Source of the DNA: Pseudo-nitzschia pungens
Taxonomy: Eukaryota; Bacillariophyta; Bacillariophyceae; Bacillariales; Bacillariaceae
Direction of reading: 5' to 3'
NCBI GenBank assembly: GCA_037355855.1
Contig: CM074758.1
Coordinates: 8,529,001-8,593,000 of the forward strand
DNA length: 64,000 nt
Position 1 is the stretch's first letter. Every line of letters starts with the position of its first letter. Shown in pieces: positions 34,613 to 45,209 of this stretch. The notes under the pieces were generated by a model, which saw nothing but the letters and a program-made list of their open reading frames with translations, was not told the DNA's origin and did not search any database. The translations under genes and the position numbers were made by a program.

Positions 34613-35249
34613 CCCGGGGAAAATTATAATGGATCACGTCGGAGTGACAGATTGTTGCCTCACTATCTGACCAAATACCTCCTCCCAACCTCCTCAACGA
34701 AAGTTACAACCTGTTCACAAACACTATAAACCGACTGTTTGCAACAACTCCTGTTGAAATTGGTGACTTACATCCATAGCTTCGGCCCCCTGTAGTTAGT
34801 GGTTTTTTTCGAAAAATTGCCAAAAATTGATCCATTATGGTAAATGTAGACACTGGTACATTTTCTACACGCAACCATACGATCGAGTGACAGCATGTTG
34901 AACAAAAAAAAACCGAATTCCAAAGGAAACGAAAAAAAAATTCTCGAACCGAAAATGAGTTCTGTTTTTTGCTATGCGCAAGCCGAAAAAACTATGCCGG
35001 CTCGATGCTGTCACTCACAAACACCCAATTTTCGGCCCAATTTCTGTGTTCGGGAGCTTACTAAGGGAAGAATAAGCAAAGTTGTTTAAAAGTGAATATA
35101 GAGCATTGTAGAGTAGAGTGTTAGCTAACAGACGATGTCTTTACTTTGAACAGAGGTGGTGTATGGAAGGAGATATTCCAAAAAGCAAAGATGCTGTCAC
35201 TCAACGTGATCCATTATGGTAAACGTGATCCATTATAATTTTTTCCGGG
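34613..35249. mobile_element. MITE copy A, TA target site
   Basis: Non-coding element of 637 bp. Inverted ends CCCGGGGAAAATTATAATGG and CCATTATAATTTTTTCCGGG are flanked by TA on both sides (34611-34612, 35250-35251). It is closely similar along its length to copy B at 40565-41237. It has no credible transposase, so it would depend on an enzyme in trans; the TA duplication points to a Tc1/mariner-type source. Confidence 0.88.
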
Positions 35250-36435
35250 TAAGATTACCGTTTTGCATTTTTTAAAATTAATATCTTACTTCGTCCTTAA
35301 TTCTTACGACTGACTGCACTCCGTGCTGTACTGTTGTTGCTGCTCTCCCTGTTTTGCTGACGAGCGAAATCTTTACAATATTACATTATTCGTGACGCGG
35401 CACACATATTATTATCTACCTGTAACATACTTTTATGAAATTCTTAACCGATTTTTCCATATTCTGGAGGAGACATATTTGCCTCCTCCAGAATATGCAA
35501 CCAAAATTAAATTTCAAGGGAATCTTGAAAACAAGAACGCACGCTAAAAATTGGCGATACACACGTGGGTACGGAATAAAGAGAGCATTTTTTGTTTTTC
35601 GAAACAAGATTCCACTATTCCAAAATAGGCCTTCTACACGCCTGTCTGTCATCCATTTTTAATGCATGTCCGTCGGGTGCGCCAAAAAGAATGAAGGCAT
35701 ATTCTAGGATATTATATGAACGCATAGTTTCGGGAATCGCTCAATAACCGTTCGGTCATACATAATATAGGTCCTACCCATACGTACATACCGGTACGTA
35801 CGTATCATGTGGCGGAACATTGACGGTTGATGGTCAGACGTTGTTTGCCCTGCGCACAGAAAATTATTACTACCGGTTGTACGAAGTAATCCTTACGAAG
35901 TACATGATTACTAATTACGAGTACGGTACGAGTAAGTTAATCTTACCTGTGCGAGCAAGAGCACCTTTCTGTTAGGTACTTGTACCTGGTAAGATTACGA
36001 ATAAGTAAGGATAACCTTACCGTCCGGTACAACCACACAAAGAGAATATTTCTGTGTTCGATGTGATCGAAAAATTGGCAATCCGCAATCCATCACTGAT
36101 CATGCCCGATCTGCAGTAACCTTACATTTTTGATTGACTTTACACTCTGATAAGGTTACTGTACATTACTTCGTATTCTCGAATTTGAAACATCGGTGCA
36201 TGTTTGGTTCAATTTTGTTCCTCGCACCGGTAGCTTCTCGTTCACAAAGGGAAGGTGAAATATCAAGAGCCCAAGACTATTCATTACATCGCAGATGCTG
36301 CAATCAGTACCGAGGGAACTCTACAGAACAAGTAACAGAATTGGAAATATTTTTTTCTCGTCGCAGCGGCAATCTCAATCCATTGGAACTCGAAGCAAAG
36401 TATTTGCCACACAAACTATAGGAAGAACAATAAGA

Positions 36436-38142
36436 ATGAGCTCTACCACGGCTGCAGGAGATACTGCCGCGACTAACAATGGCAATGAATCCCTCAAGCG
36501 ACCACAGGAGGAAGTTGAAGAGAGCCGAAAAAATGGTTGGAAAAAAGTCAAAAAGGAAAATAAGCGAGGTTTCGGAAAAAAGGGAGCTGGTAAATGGATG
36601 AAAGATTTTGGTGAGGGCAGTGAAAACAAACAGGACGACCCTCCACACATCGGTTCCTATGCTAACCCAAAAATGCAGGAAATGTTCGGAATCGTTTTGG
36701 ACGAAAAAAAAAAGGACCAAGAAACTAAAACAAAGCATGGAGAATCTGAGGTACCCACAAACAAACGAAAGGTAGTATTGTTCTTAGGCTTTTTGGGCAC
36801 GAAATACGGTGGCTTTCAAGTCAATCCAGAGCAGCGAACGCTTCAAGCAGAAATTGAATTGGCTCTGTACCGATCCGGCATGATTACCCAGAGTAATTTT
36901 GGAACACCGCACAAATACAGTTGGAGCAATTCCGCACGCACCGACAAGGGTGTTCACGCATGTGCCCAAGTATGTTCGCTAAAGATAGAACTTCCCGTAA
37001 CCGACTGGGAAAACAAGACTCCGGTCAATGATCCTTTGGAAGGGCCCCGAAAACGTCTGCAGGCTCACCTACCGTCGGACATCAAAGTGTTAGATATGGT
37101 GCGAGCTACCCGCAATTTCTGTGCCAAGACGCAACGAGATCGAGTTCGATACCAGTACATGGTCCCGGCCTTCTTGTTGCATCCGGATTGGAAGGGAGTC
37201 ATGGAAGAGCAAGGTATTGATACGAGCAAGGGGCGTGGGGATCGAAATAATGTTGACACGAGAACGCCGTTGACTGCCGAAGAGGCTGAAAAATTGTATG
37301 CTGTCCTTCGAGACTATCGATCGACGGAGGAAAGTCGCAATTTGCTCAAGGCTGCTTTGAAAAAGTACGAGGGCACTCAATTTTTCCACAATTTCACGAG
37401 AGGATTGAAGCCTGGGCAAGCGCAAGCTCGTCGATTCATCGAAACATTCCAGGCACAAGATCCCGTGGTCGTCGACGGTATTGAGTGGATACCGACACAA
37501 GTTTTAGGTCAGTCCTTCTTGCTCCACCAAATTCGAAAAATGATCTGCGTAGCCATTGACGTCGCAAGAGGGGCTGCCCCACTCGAATTCATGGACAAGG
37601 CGTTGGACAAGAAAGAATCCATAGCGCTTCATGTCGCACCGGCCCAGGGATTGTTTCTGGAAATGAGTTACTTTGGAGGGTACAATCGGCGGAAAAACAC
37701 ACAAACCAATCACGATTTAGCGGATATTGACTGGACGAAAGACGGGCCGGCGAAGGATCGTTGGTCAGCCTTTCGAGATGTTGTTCGCGATCATATTTGC
37801 CAAGAAGATAAGAACCAATTGAATTTCATCCAATTCCTTTTCCTGTGAGTGCTTTGTTACCTTGACTATTTCTGGAGGATTTCTCTCACGAGAAAGAAAT
37901 ATTTATTCAGAACCAAAGGATCGATAGTAATTGAACAAAGGTTCCTGTGTTTTCGATTCCACTCTGACCATTGTTCCAACTTCCTTACTTTATATTGAAT
38001 TTTTGTTTTGTTCGATTTTTTCAGTCATGAATGTGTCTATGGATGTCGAAAGTCATATGGTCTTGACGAGGACAAGAAGGAAGACAACATCAAACAAGAT
38101 GAACCTTCACCGGAAACGGATGCCGAAGGGATGACGAAATAA
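36436..38142 (+). CDS. PUS1: tRNA pseudouridine synthase, PUS1/TruA family
   Basis: Converts uridines to pseudouridine in tRNA, and in other RNAs for eukaryotic Pus1. Exons 36436-37844 and 38025-38142 join in phase 2 and give 508 residues. Seen: KRKVVLFLGFLGTKYGGFQ opening the catalytic domain, catalytic aspartate D170 in NSARTDKGVHACAQV, FHNFTRGLKPGQAQARRFI, and the closing GQSFLLHQIRKMICVAIDVARG. The N-terminus is long, basic and low in complexity, as in nuclear Pus1. The frame stays open upstream to an ATG at 36295, and the added 47 residues (MLQSVPRELYRTSNRIG...) are Arg/Ser-rich without acids beyond the start, like a mitochondrial presequence, so two isoforms are possible. Neighbour CtpA is convergent, 139 bp away. 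Confidence 0.92.
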
Positions 38143-38281
38143 GAGGCTTTTACAATTATGAGTCATCAAAAAAGATAATAATGCGTCATTAAACTTTTCG
38201 ATTAGTCCAGGATTGCTCATTTTCGCTGAGATAGCATCATTAGCACCAAGGTAGCATTTTTGTCCAAATGATATCAAGATT

Positions 38282-39874
38282 CTAAAGGAATCCGGATGGG
38301 AGACAAGCAAGCGCATCATTCTTAGCACATTCTACGTCTACCGATTTATCCACGGCGATTCCAGACTTGTTGATATCATTGTGTTGAGGGGTTTCGTAGC
38401 GTGCCACTGTAACTGCAACTCCGCCGTTCCCGTCTGACAACTCTCGAATTGTTTGAATAATACCCTTTCCAAAAGTCTGCCCATTTTTGAAGAAATTCGT
38501 ATCCACGAACAAGATCAGAAGAAGAAAACCTATTAGAATTGAATTGGTGTTCATTTCTCTACCTAACAAACCAGGCCCTAACTTTTACTAATCTTTCGAT
38601 GTATGAATAAATTCCAAGGGACAATTGCGCAGTCAAAATCTTACCTGTTCCCCAATAACGGTAGCTCTTCCGTTTTCCTTCATTGCAGCCGTGAAAACTT
38701 CGGCTGCCGATGCAGTGTTGTGATCGACTAGAAGCGTCAACTTGGTTTCCGTATCAAAGCCATTCTCAAAAGTTTCTTCGGCAGAGATCACACCCTTGTT
38801 GCTGACAACGTAAACAATCGGTTTGTTGGATTCGAGGAACAGCGATGCTGTTTCAACTCCTCCTGGCAATAACCCACCGGGATTGCTCCTCAGATCGAAA
38901 AGAATCTGTTTGGCACCTTTTTTCTTCAGGTCTTGAAAGGCTTCTTTGACAGTGGAACTTGTGGTTCCCGAAAAAGATTTAATTCGAATCACACCCACAT
39001 CTTTGTTAGATTTCGCGATGTAACTTCGAACGCTTGTCACCTTGATGGGTTCTCGCTGAATGATGAAGTCCTTAGTCTCTCCGTCACGCAGGACTGTAAC
39101 GCCGACCTTGCTACCCACCGGTCCTCGCAGCCGCAACGCCACGTCGTCGGGAGTGGAAGCCTTATCGAATTTGGCACCACCTCCCTCAATAAAAATGTCC
39201 TTTGCTAGAAGTCCAGCCTTCTGCGCAGGGCTGTCGGGTTCGACGTCTGATACTATCACCAATTCGTCTTTGTTGGTGGCGATTTCGACACCGATTCCTG
39301 CTAAAGTTCCAGTTGCGCTGTCAACTAGAGATTGATATTTCGCAGGACTCAAGTATTTTGTGTACTTATCACCCAGCTTTGACATCATGCTCGCTACAGC
39401 ATCGTGTGCCTCGTCCATATTCTTGTATTTCTTCTTGACGAGCTCTTGTCGCATTTGGAACCAATCTTGCCCGTTGAATGTTCTATCCAAAAAGGTGGAA
39501 TCAACCGTTCTCCAAGCCTCGGCAGTCATCTTTTGTTCGGGAGTGATGGAAGAGTAACTGCTTGCATGAGCTGGTTCTGAAGTTAAGGGAGCGAACACCA
39601 AATTCATCGCCAAGGATAAACTAGCCAAGGCGGCAACCAAGTTCTTGTTGCTTTGACTTTCAGCCGTTTTGTCGTTTTGCCCGTCATTTACGTTCCGATA
39701 AAGTGACAGCTTGCCACCCCGCATAGAGCTTGATTGTATCTGAGGAAGAAATGCATGGCAATAATGAACGGGGAATGATAGCGATATCAATCCTAGTGCA
39801 ATGATGGTAGAGCACCGTCGACGAGATCTCAGGTTGCTGCGCGGCTGATCATCGGTCTTGCTTGGGTAATCCAT
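38282..39874 (-). CDS. CTPA: CtpA-type carboxyl-terminal processing protease, thylakoid lumen
   Basis: S41 serine protease that trims the C-terminus of the photosystem II D1 precursor so the oxygen-evolving cluster can assemble. Exons 39874-38645 and 38476-38282 (phase 0) give 474 residues. The Ser-Lys dyad is S389 (HNTASAAEVF) and K414 (TFGKGIIQT); the spacing of 25 matches known D1 proteases. A PDZ domain (LAGIGVEI ... AQKAGLLAKD) precedes it. Targeting is layered: an ER signal peptide ending YCHA|FLP (about 41), a transit region, then a second hydrophobic segment LAALASLSLAMNLVFAPL-like and AHA|S (about 104), a thylakoid-processing site. That predicts import across all plastid membranes into the lumen. 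The catalytic lysine is in the short second exon. Confidence 0.93.
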
Positions 39875-40065
39875 GGTTACTGCGAATTCAAAGAGTCTTT
39901 GCCAAGATTGGAAAAAGTAGAGGTCGATCCGATCTTCCTCCCTGTTAGTCTAACGATGGAAACATTTGCGACCCGGAGAGTCCTGTTCGAAGCAAGTCGG
40001 AAGGGTGATACCCGTCCATGATTGTCAACGATGGACACCATGGACAAAAAATACAGTATCCAACA

Positions 40066-40086
40066 GTACGAAGTACTACTTCGTAC
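40066..40086. repeat. Perfect inverted repeat GTACGAAGTA / TACTTCGTAC
   Basis: Two 10 bp arms with a one-base centre, followed at once by another GTACGAAGTAC, about 190 bp upstream of the CtpA start codon. Confidence 0.85.
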
Positions 40087-40564
40087 GAAGTACATCATTA
40101 CGGTAAGATCTTAGTGGAGTACGGTAAGGGGGAACCTCTGACGTTTCCTTGTTTTGCGTTGTTGTGTCACTTCTCAACAACAAAAAGCAGATCCTGACAC
40201 CGGTAGGACGTGACTCAATCTTTTTTGATGATTTCAGATTGATTGATTTTGAAAATGATGATAACATCATGAAAAAAAATACTTCGTACTAATAAAACTA
40301 CGAGTAAAACTCTACAAGTACGTACGTTGCACCGGTACGAATTTTGTACTTCATAATAATTTTGTGCTTACTGTAGTAAGGTTACCGGTACCTGTCATAC
40401 TTTACCGCACGGTACCAGTACCGGTACTTGTAACCTTACTCGTTGGAGAAATAGTGCTACCGGTACGGATCGTATTCGTAGATGCCTCAGTACTTCGTTC
40501 GAAAAAAGATACGAGCACGAAGGATGAATGAATCATCCTGTTTTCAAAATAGGTTCTCAAGGTA

Positions 40565-41237
40565 CCCGTGAAAAACTAAAATGAATCACGTCGGAGTGAC
40601 AGATTGTTGCCTCACTATCTGACCAAATACCTCCTCCCAGTAACGGAAACCTCCTCAACGAAAGTTACAACCTATTCGTAAACACTATAAACCGACTGTT
40701 TGCAACAACTCCTGTTGAAATCAGTGACTTACATCCATAGCTTTGGCCCCCTGTAGTTAGTGGTTTTTTCGAAAAATTGCCAAAAATTGATCCATCATGG
40801 TTAATGTAGACACTGGTACATTTTCTACACGCGACCATACAATCGAGTGACAGCATCTTGACGTCTGAAAATTGTTGTTCTTTGTATGTATGTACCATAC
40901 GGTATAAATCATAATAATAATATTATCATGTTCTTTCGACTGCGCGCAAGCTGGGAAACCATGCACGCAAGCCGAAAAACTATGCCGGCTCGATGCTGTC
41001 ACTCGAAAACACACAATTTTCGGCCCAATTTCTGTATTCGAGAGCTTACTAAGGGAAGAATAAGCAAGGTTGTTTAAAAGTGAATATAGAGCATTGTAGA
41101 GTAGAGTGTTAGCTAACAGAGGATGTCTTTACTTTGAACAGAGGTGGTGTATGCAAGGAGATATTCCAAAAAGCAAAGATGCTGTCACTCGACATGATTC
41201 ATTATGGTAAACGTGATTCATTATAGTTTTTCACGGG
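40565..41237. mobile_element. MITE copy B, TA target site
   Basis: Second copy of the 34613-35249 element, 673 bp, in the same orientation. Ends CCCGTGAAAAACTAAAATGA and TCATTATAGTTTTTCACGGG are inverted and flanked by TA (40563-40564, 41238-41239). It differs from copy A by a roughly 60 bp AT-rich segment near 40862-40930 and by small substitutions, including matched changes in both ends. Confidence 0.88.
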
Positions 41238-42246
41238 TACAAAAATTCATTCCTGTGTTTCTGGTATCCAGCACTTAAATTGCACGTGGACAGAAGACAC
41301 CTATTTCTGTGTGATTGCCTGAAAAGTCTACTGGCGTGATTGGTTGCTTACAATTGATTTCTGTGTGCCTCTCAATCCAGTTTCTAATATTTCTTTTTAC
41401 ACTTTGAAGTTTTTTGCTCTTCAATTGACTCAGTCAATTAATGGTCTCACATTGGTGAATGTAAATCATTCATTTTTGTACAATGCAAAGCTTAACTTTA
41501 ACAGGATATTAATGTAGTCCTACCAAAATATCGACCCCCACACTGACACTAGTACGTTCATGGTCCGCTTTAGATGGTGTTCTGTCACAGAAACCGTAGG
41601 GGCAAATGTAGCAGAAAATCAAATACATGCTATTGGAGAGATTGACACTTGGCAAATTTGACAAGTTCATGTAATGGATGGTATTGTCCGGAACTCAAAG
41701 AGTTCGTACCCTCACCACATCTGGAGGGTGCTGAGGAAAGTGTCTGTGCGTTCCCGAGGTTGTTCTGATTAGGTTATTCTTTGGAAACAACTTGTATTAC
41801 TTTGCATCAAACTCACTGCGTACTGTGTGAATTCGTCCGCGAAGTATGTTCCTAGCTTCTCTCTCTCTCCTCTCGATCCATTCCGGCACAAGCTTCGTCA
41901 GGACGTGGTTCCGGGCATCCCAAACTATGTGCTGCACACCATTTTATGACAAGAGCGACTATTGGTACTTGCGGTGGCTTCAACGATCAAACCACCAGCT
42001 GCTATGCGATGCACGCGCATCTCCGAGGATTTTGTTGTGCTTTTTCGTTCCAGTTGTGGACGTGTTACCTATACATCTTTGCACTTGATCTCCCGCTCCT
42101 ATCATCGCATCATGGCACATCGGACATCACGCTGCAACTGGAAAGATGGATGAATTTTTTTCCGAGTCGGAACTCAACAAATTACAATGCAACCGAAAGA
42201 ATCTGTGCGTTATAGCAATCACACTGTGGGCGTCGTGTTCAATTGT

Positions 42247-42861
42247 TCAACCAAACTTTCCCGTTATCTTGGTTTGGAATTGTTTGAACTCGGCTTGAAA
42301 CCGATTTTGGTTTCTCTGTGTTTCTTCGATTCGAGCTCGTTCCCGGTCCTGTGCCATCGTCCTTCCCTGGTCGGTAACATTACTGAACCAGTTTATGGTA
42401 TAGTTCTTTCCAACGAGGTTCCAGAAATTGAGCGTGTACGCCACCATTACGCGGTGAGTCACGGCCCCCTCCACGGTGCTCGTGGCAAAATCCAGACCGA
42501 TCCTGGCCCACCACAATAACCAGCTACGAAAGCGTCGGATTTCACGTGCATCTTTCACGTGCAAAAACCACGAGAACAAAATGTCGCCAATGTAAAAGAG
42601 TATCAAAAATTGAACACCGTGCAATACCCAGTACCTCCGAATCACCAGGGACAGAAAAATGATGAAATAAATCCCGAGTGCGAAGTCCGACATGTAAAGG
42701 GGATGCCTTTCGACTTTCTTCATTTTACTCTCCGATTGTTTTCTCAATCTATCAACATAACTTTTGGATTTCTCGATTCCTCTGATGTCGATTTTTTCGC
42801 TGTGCTCGGTCAGAGCACTATAGCTCATGATTCGGCCGTGTTGTACACGGCGGGAAGTCAT
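42247..42861 (-). CDS. Hypothetical membrane protein
   Basis: Unrecognised protein of about 204 residues from the ATG at 42861; the frame is open a further 84 bp upstream without an ATG, so a first exon may be missing. After a charged N-terminus (KSKSYVDRLRKQSESKMKKV) come two closely spaced hydrophobic segments, FALGIYFIIFLSLVIRRYW and VQFLILFYIGDILFSWFL, then an amphipathic part (FRSWLLWWARIGLDF), and a soluble C-terminal tail rich in R, E and Q that probably forms a helix. No signal peptide or catalytic motif. Moderate confidence that it is a real gene, from its sustained hydrophobic pattern and balanced composition. Confidence 0.5.
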   Translation of the reverse strand: MTSRRVQHGRIMSYSALTEHSEKIDIRGIEKSKSYVDRLRKQSESKMKKVERHPLYMSDFALGIYFIIFLSLVIRRYWVLHGVQFLILFYIGDILFSWFLHVKDAREIRRFRSWLLWWARIGLDFATSTVEGAVTHRVMVAYTLNFWNLVGKNYTINWFSNVTDQGRTMAQDRERARIEETQRNQNRFQAEFKQFQTKITGKFG

Positions 42862-43930
42862 CGCGGACACTGTTGCGTTATTCGTCACCAATGCATACGA
42901 GTAACAATATTTGCCGTGATTGTGTGGCTTTGGGCAGGACTTCAATCGATTATGGTGACAACCAGATTATGGCTTTTAGTCCTTTGTCTCTCAACAGGAG
43001 ACAAACTCTGGGCCCGAAGACGAAGGTGAAAGATTGAGATTACTTTGTTTCGAAGAATGGTGTTTTTCTATCCTTACCGTACATGCGTGGGGATCAGTAA
43101 GAATTACCCCGACGTCGTGCTCGTACCGGTACACGTAAGGTTACCGTAACCTTGTACTGTAGATCTTTCTCAGTATCAAGATTCACCACTTTCCTTACCT
43201 GTCAATTCCCGTGAAACAAAAGAGGACCATACGGTACACAAAAAATAATACTAGTACGAAGTATTAAGTCTTACTTGTATTTCTAAAGTATTAACGGTAC
43301 ATACCAGGTACAGCAAGATACTCCTTGAATACTATTGAAAATTCAAAGCAGTTACCACGTGCACTTTTGACATCATAACGTTCCGTTAAGTCTTGTACTT
43401 CGAACGGGTCTGATCAAGATTACAAGTAGTAGTAGTGATAATAGTAGCAAATGTCATTCGACGGAAGGCTAGTGAGGTTACTACGTGCAGCTCTTCTTAT
43501 GTATCGTCCAGTACGTAATTTATTTCTGGTAACCTTACCGCAGATGATTTTCAGGGGCGGCGGAATTAGATCTCCCGTCTCAATCGAAAGAGTCCTCCGA
43601 CCGAGGAGAATTCCGCACCCTAAGAATGAGCAGCTGATAGCAGGAGGAGTCTGACAGAGCAACTTCGTACCGCATCGTAGAGCATTTTTGAGAAGTTTTA
43701 TCTCCTCATGTGTTTGGAGCAGACGACGAGCAACGCTCTCCTGGGTGCCGCAAATCATACTACTAGTACTAGTACGGCATTGCTGGATTGCTGCTGACAT
43801 TGCCGGTAGTATCAGCAATAACTGTCAGAAATAATCAGTGCTGTGTCAGCAATAATCAATGTCAGCAATCATCAATGTCCATCTATTGGAGGGGAGAAGC
43901 TTGGTTTACATTCCAAAAAGAAATGAATAG

Positions 43931-43950
43931 TACTACTACTAGTAGTAGTA
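43931..43950. repeat. Perfect 20 bp TACTAC/GTAGTA palindrome
   Basis: TACTACTACT followed by AGTAGTAGTA, a self-complementary 20-mer with no spacer. Confidence 0.95.
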
Positions 43951-44324
43951 GACAAGGCGAAAATATGTGTTTCCATTTTATTTGGGATTTTGATTTGTCT
44001 CGAGACAACCTTCTAGTACTCCTACTACCCAAAGGTTGAACGATCATGCTAATATTGGACATCAGCTGAACACTTTACTACATTTTGTTATGAAGATACT
44101 ACTAGTAGTAGTAGTGGAACTGCAGGACGTGGATTTCAATCTGAATGAAACCAGCAGGCGGGTGACCAAACCAAGGGCACCTGTCCACAGCAACATCCAA
44201 TCTGTGTGCAACGTGCTGCAGTCATCTAAAATTCCAAAGCCAACAACAACTCCTCGTGTTCAAACAAGAAAGCGGCAGCAGAATGGCTTTGGTGCCGTCG
44301 TGCAAGAACCCTGCTGGCACCATG

Positions 44325-44415
44325 CTGGTAGTAGTAGTACTAGTACTGGTGGTGCTGCTAGTAGTAGTAGTACTAATACTAGTAGTACTACTAGTAGTAG
44401 TAGCACTCTAGTAGT
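44325..44415. repeat. CTAGTA trinucleotide/palindrome array
   Basis: Mixed TAG and CTA runs switching direction several times (e.g. GTAGTAGTAGTACTAGTACT), able to fold into many alternative hairpins. Confidence 0.9.
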
Positions 44416-45209
44416 AGTTTTTCTTTCGCAGGCATTGTTGCCTGTTCCAACCAGCTGTTGAAAGAAGCCTGTTTGATGTTGGTGGTGACGAGGATGCTAT
44501 TTCTCTCCCAGTGCTTCCATGCATGTCGAACGGAATGAGAGAGGAGTCCTTGTTTTCTGTTTTCTGATCGAGATAAAGACTACCGTATTGATTCCTTCTA
44601 TCTTTTTGAAAAATCGCCTAATTTATGGCGAGGAACTGGAATTTTTGAAAGCGCGCGTTCATCATCGAATCAACATCACATAATTGCGACTTTTTTGATC
44701 GCATCGTCCCTATGTACAATAAGGTTAGTGGGTGTCCTAACGATACGCGGGTATTACTTCGACCAGTAAGAAACAATTACTCGCGCCGTTGCGTTCGGTA
44801 AGATCTTACAAAGGTTACTTGACCTGTGGGGTTCACTCCATTTCAGATTCCGAGCTGCTTTTGTTTCTTGCCGTGGATGGGAATCGTGTCGCGTCGTGAA
44901 GTATTGAAATTTGTGATAAGTAACCTTAGGTTAACATACGGTACAGTAAGGTTACCTTAGCCTTTTTTTGAGATGGTCGATTAGCTTGTCGTGACAGCTT
45001 TTTTGCCCATACATCATCCTCCGCTTCTATCATCCGTGATGCACCTCGAAGGAATAGTGCACCTCCACCGATCAGCATAGCGACAGCTCACCGATACTAA
45101 AACCAATCTTCTCTCCCAATAACCACAGAACGGCATAAACATCAGCGACTCCCTGGTAGTGGACCGATTTAAAATCAACACAGCACAACACAGCACACGA
45201 AGGCAAACA

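Larger units (their letters stand above)
33788..36294. other. Intergenic region with hairpin and MITE
   Basis: About 2.5 kb without a gene. It includes the hairpin at 34245-34310, the MITE at 34613-35249, an inverted pair around 35458-35500 (CATATTCTGGAGG against CCTCCAGAATATG) and ACCGGTA-rich DNA at 35785-36030, just upstream of PUS1. Confidence 0.6.
39875..42246. other. Intergenic region with MITE and palindromic words
   Basis: About 2.4 kb. Next to the CtpA start are GTACGAAGTA palindromes (40066-40095) and a dense ACCGGTA/GTACC field at 40310-40500. MITE copy B occupies 40565-41237. From 41240 to 42246 I see only short open frames with no recognisable product. Confidence 0.55.
42862..45209. 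other. Intergenic region with CTAGTA palindrome field
   Basis: About 2.3 kb. 43100-43330 is ACCGGTA/AAGGTTAC rich. From about 43750 to 44415 are repeated CTAGTA/TACTAG tracts, including a perfect 20 bp palindrome at 43931-43950 and a dense array at 44325-44415. An open frame at 44036-44461 is largely this repeat read as Ser/Thr and is not called. GGTAACCTTA-type words recur at 44915-44960, before cullin-4. Confidence 0.55.

Noticed and set aside
34895..35089. Short open frame inside MITE copy A
   Set aside because: About 60 codons, partly poly-lysine, and the equivalent frame in copy B is changed; not a transposase.
41846..42215. Overlapping plus-strand frames near 42 kb as a gene
   Set aside because: Three frames open together with cysteine/histidine-rich, low-plausibility products; no family, no splice pattern.
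44036..44461. Open frame with Ser/Thr tracts, possible small gene
   Set aside because: Nearly half is the CTAGTA repeat read as Ser/Thr; no ATG context or family support.
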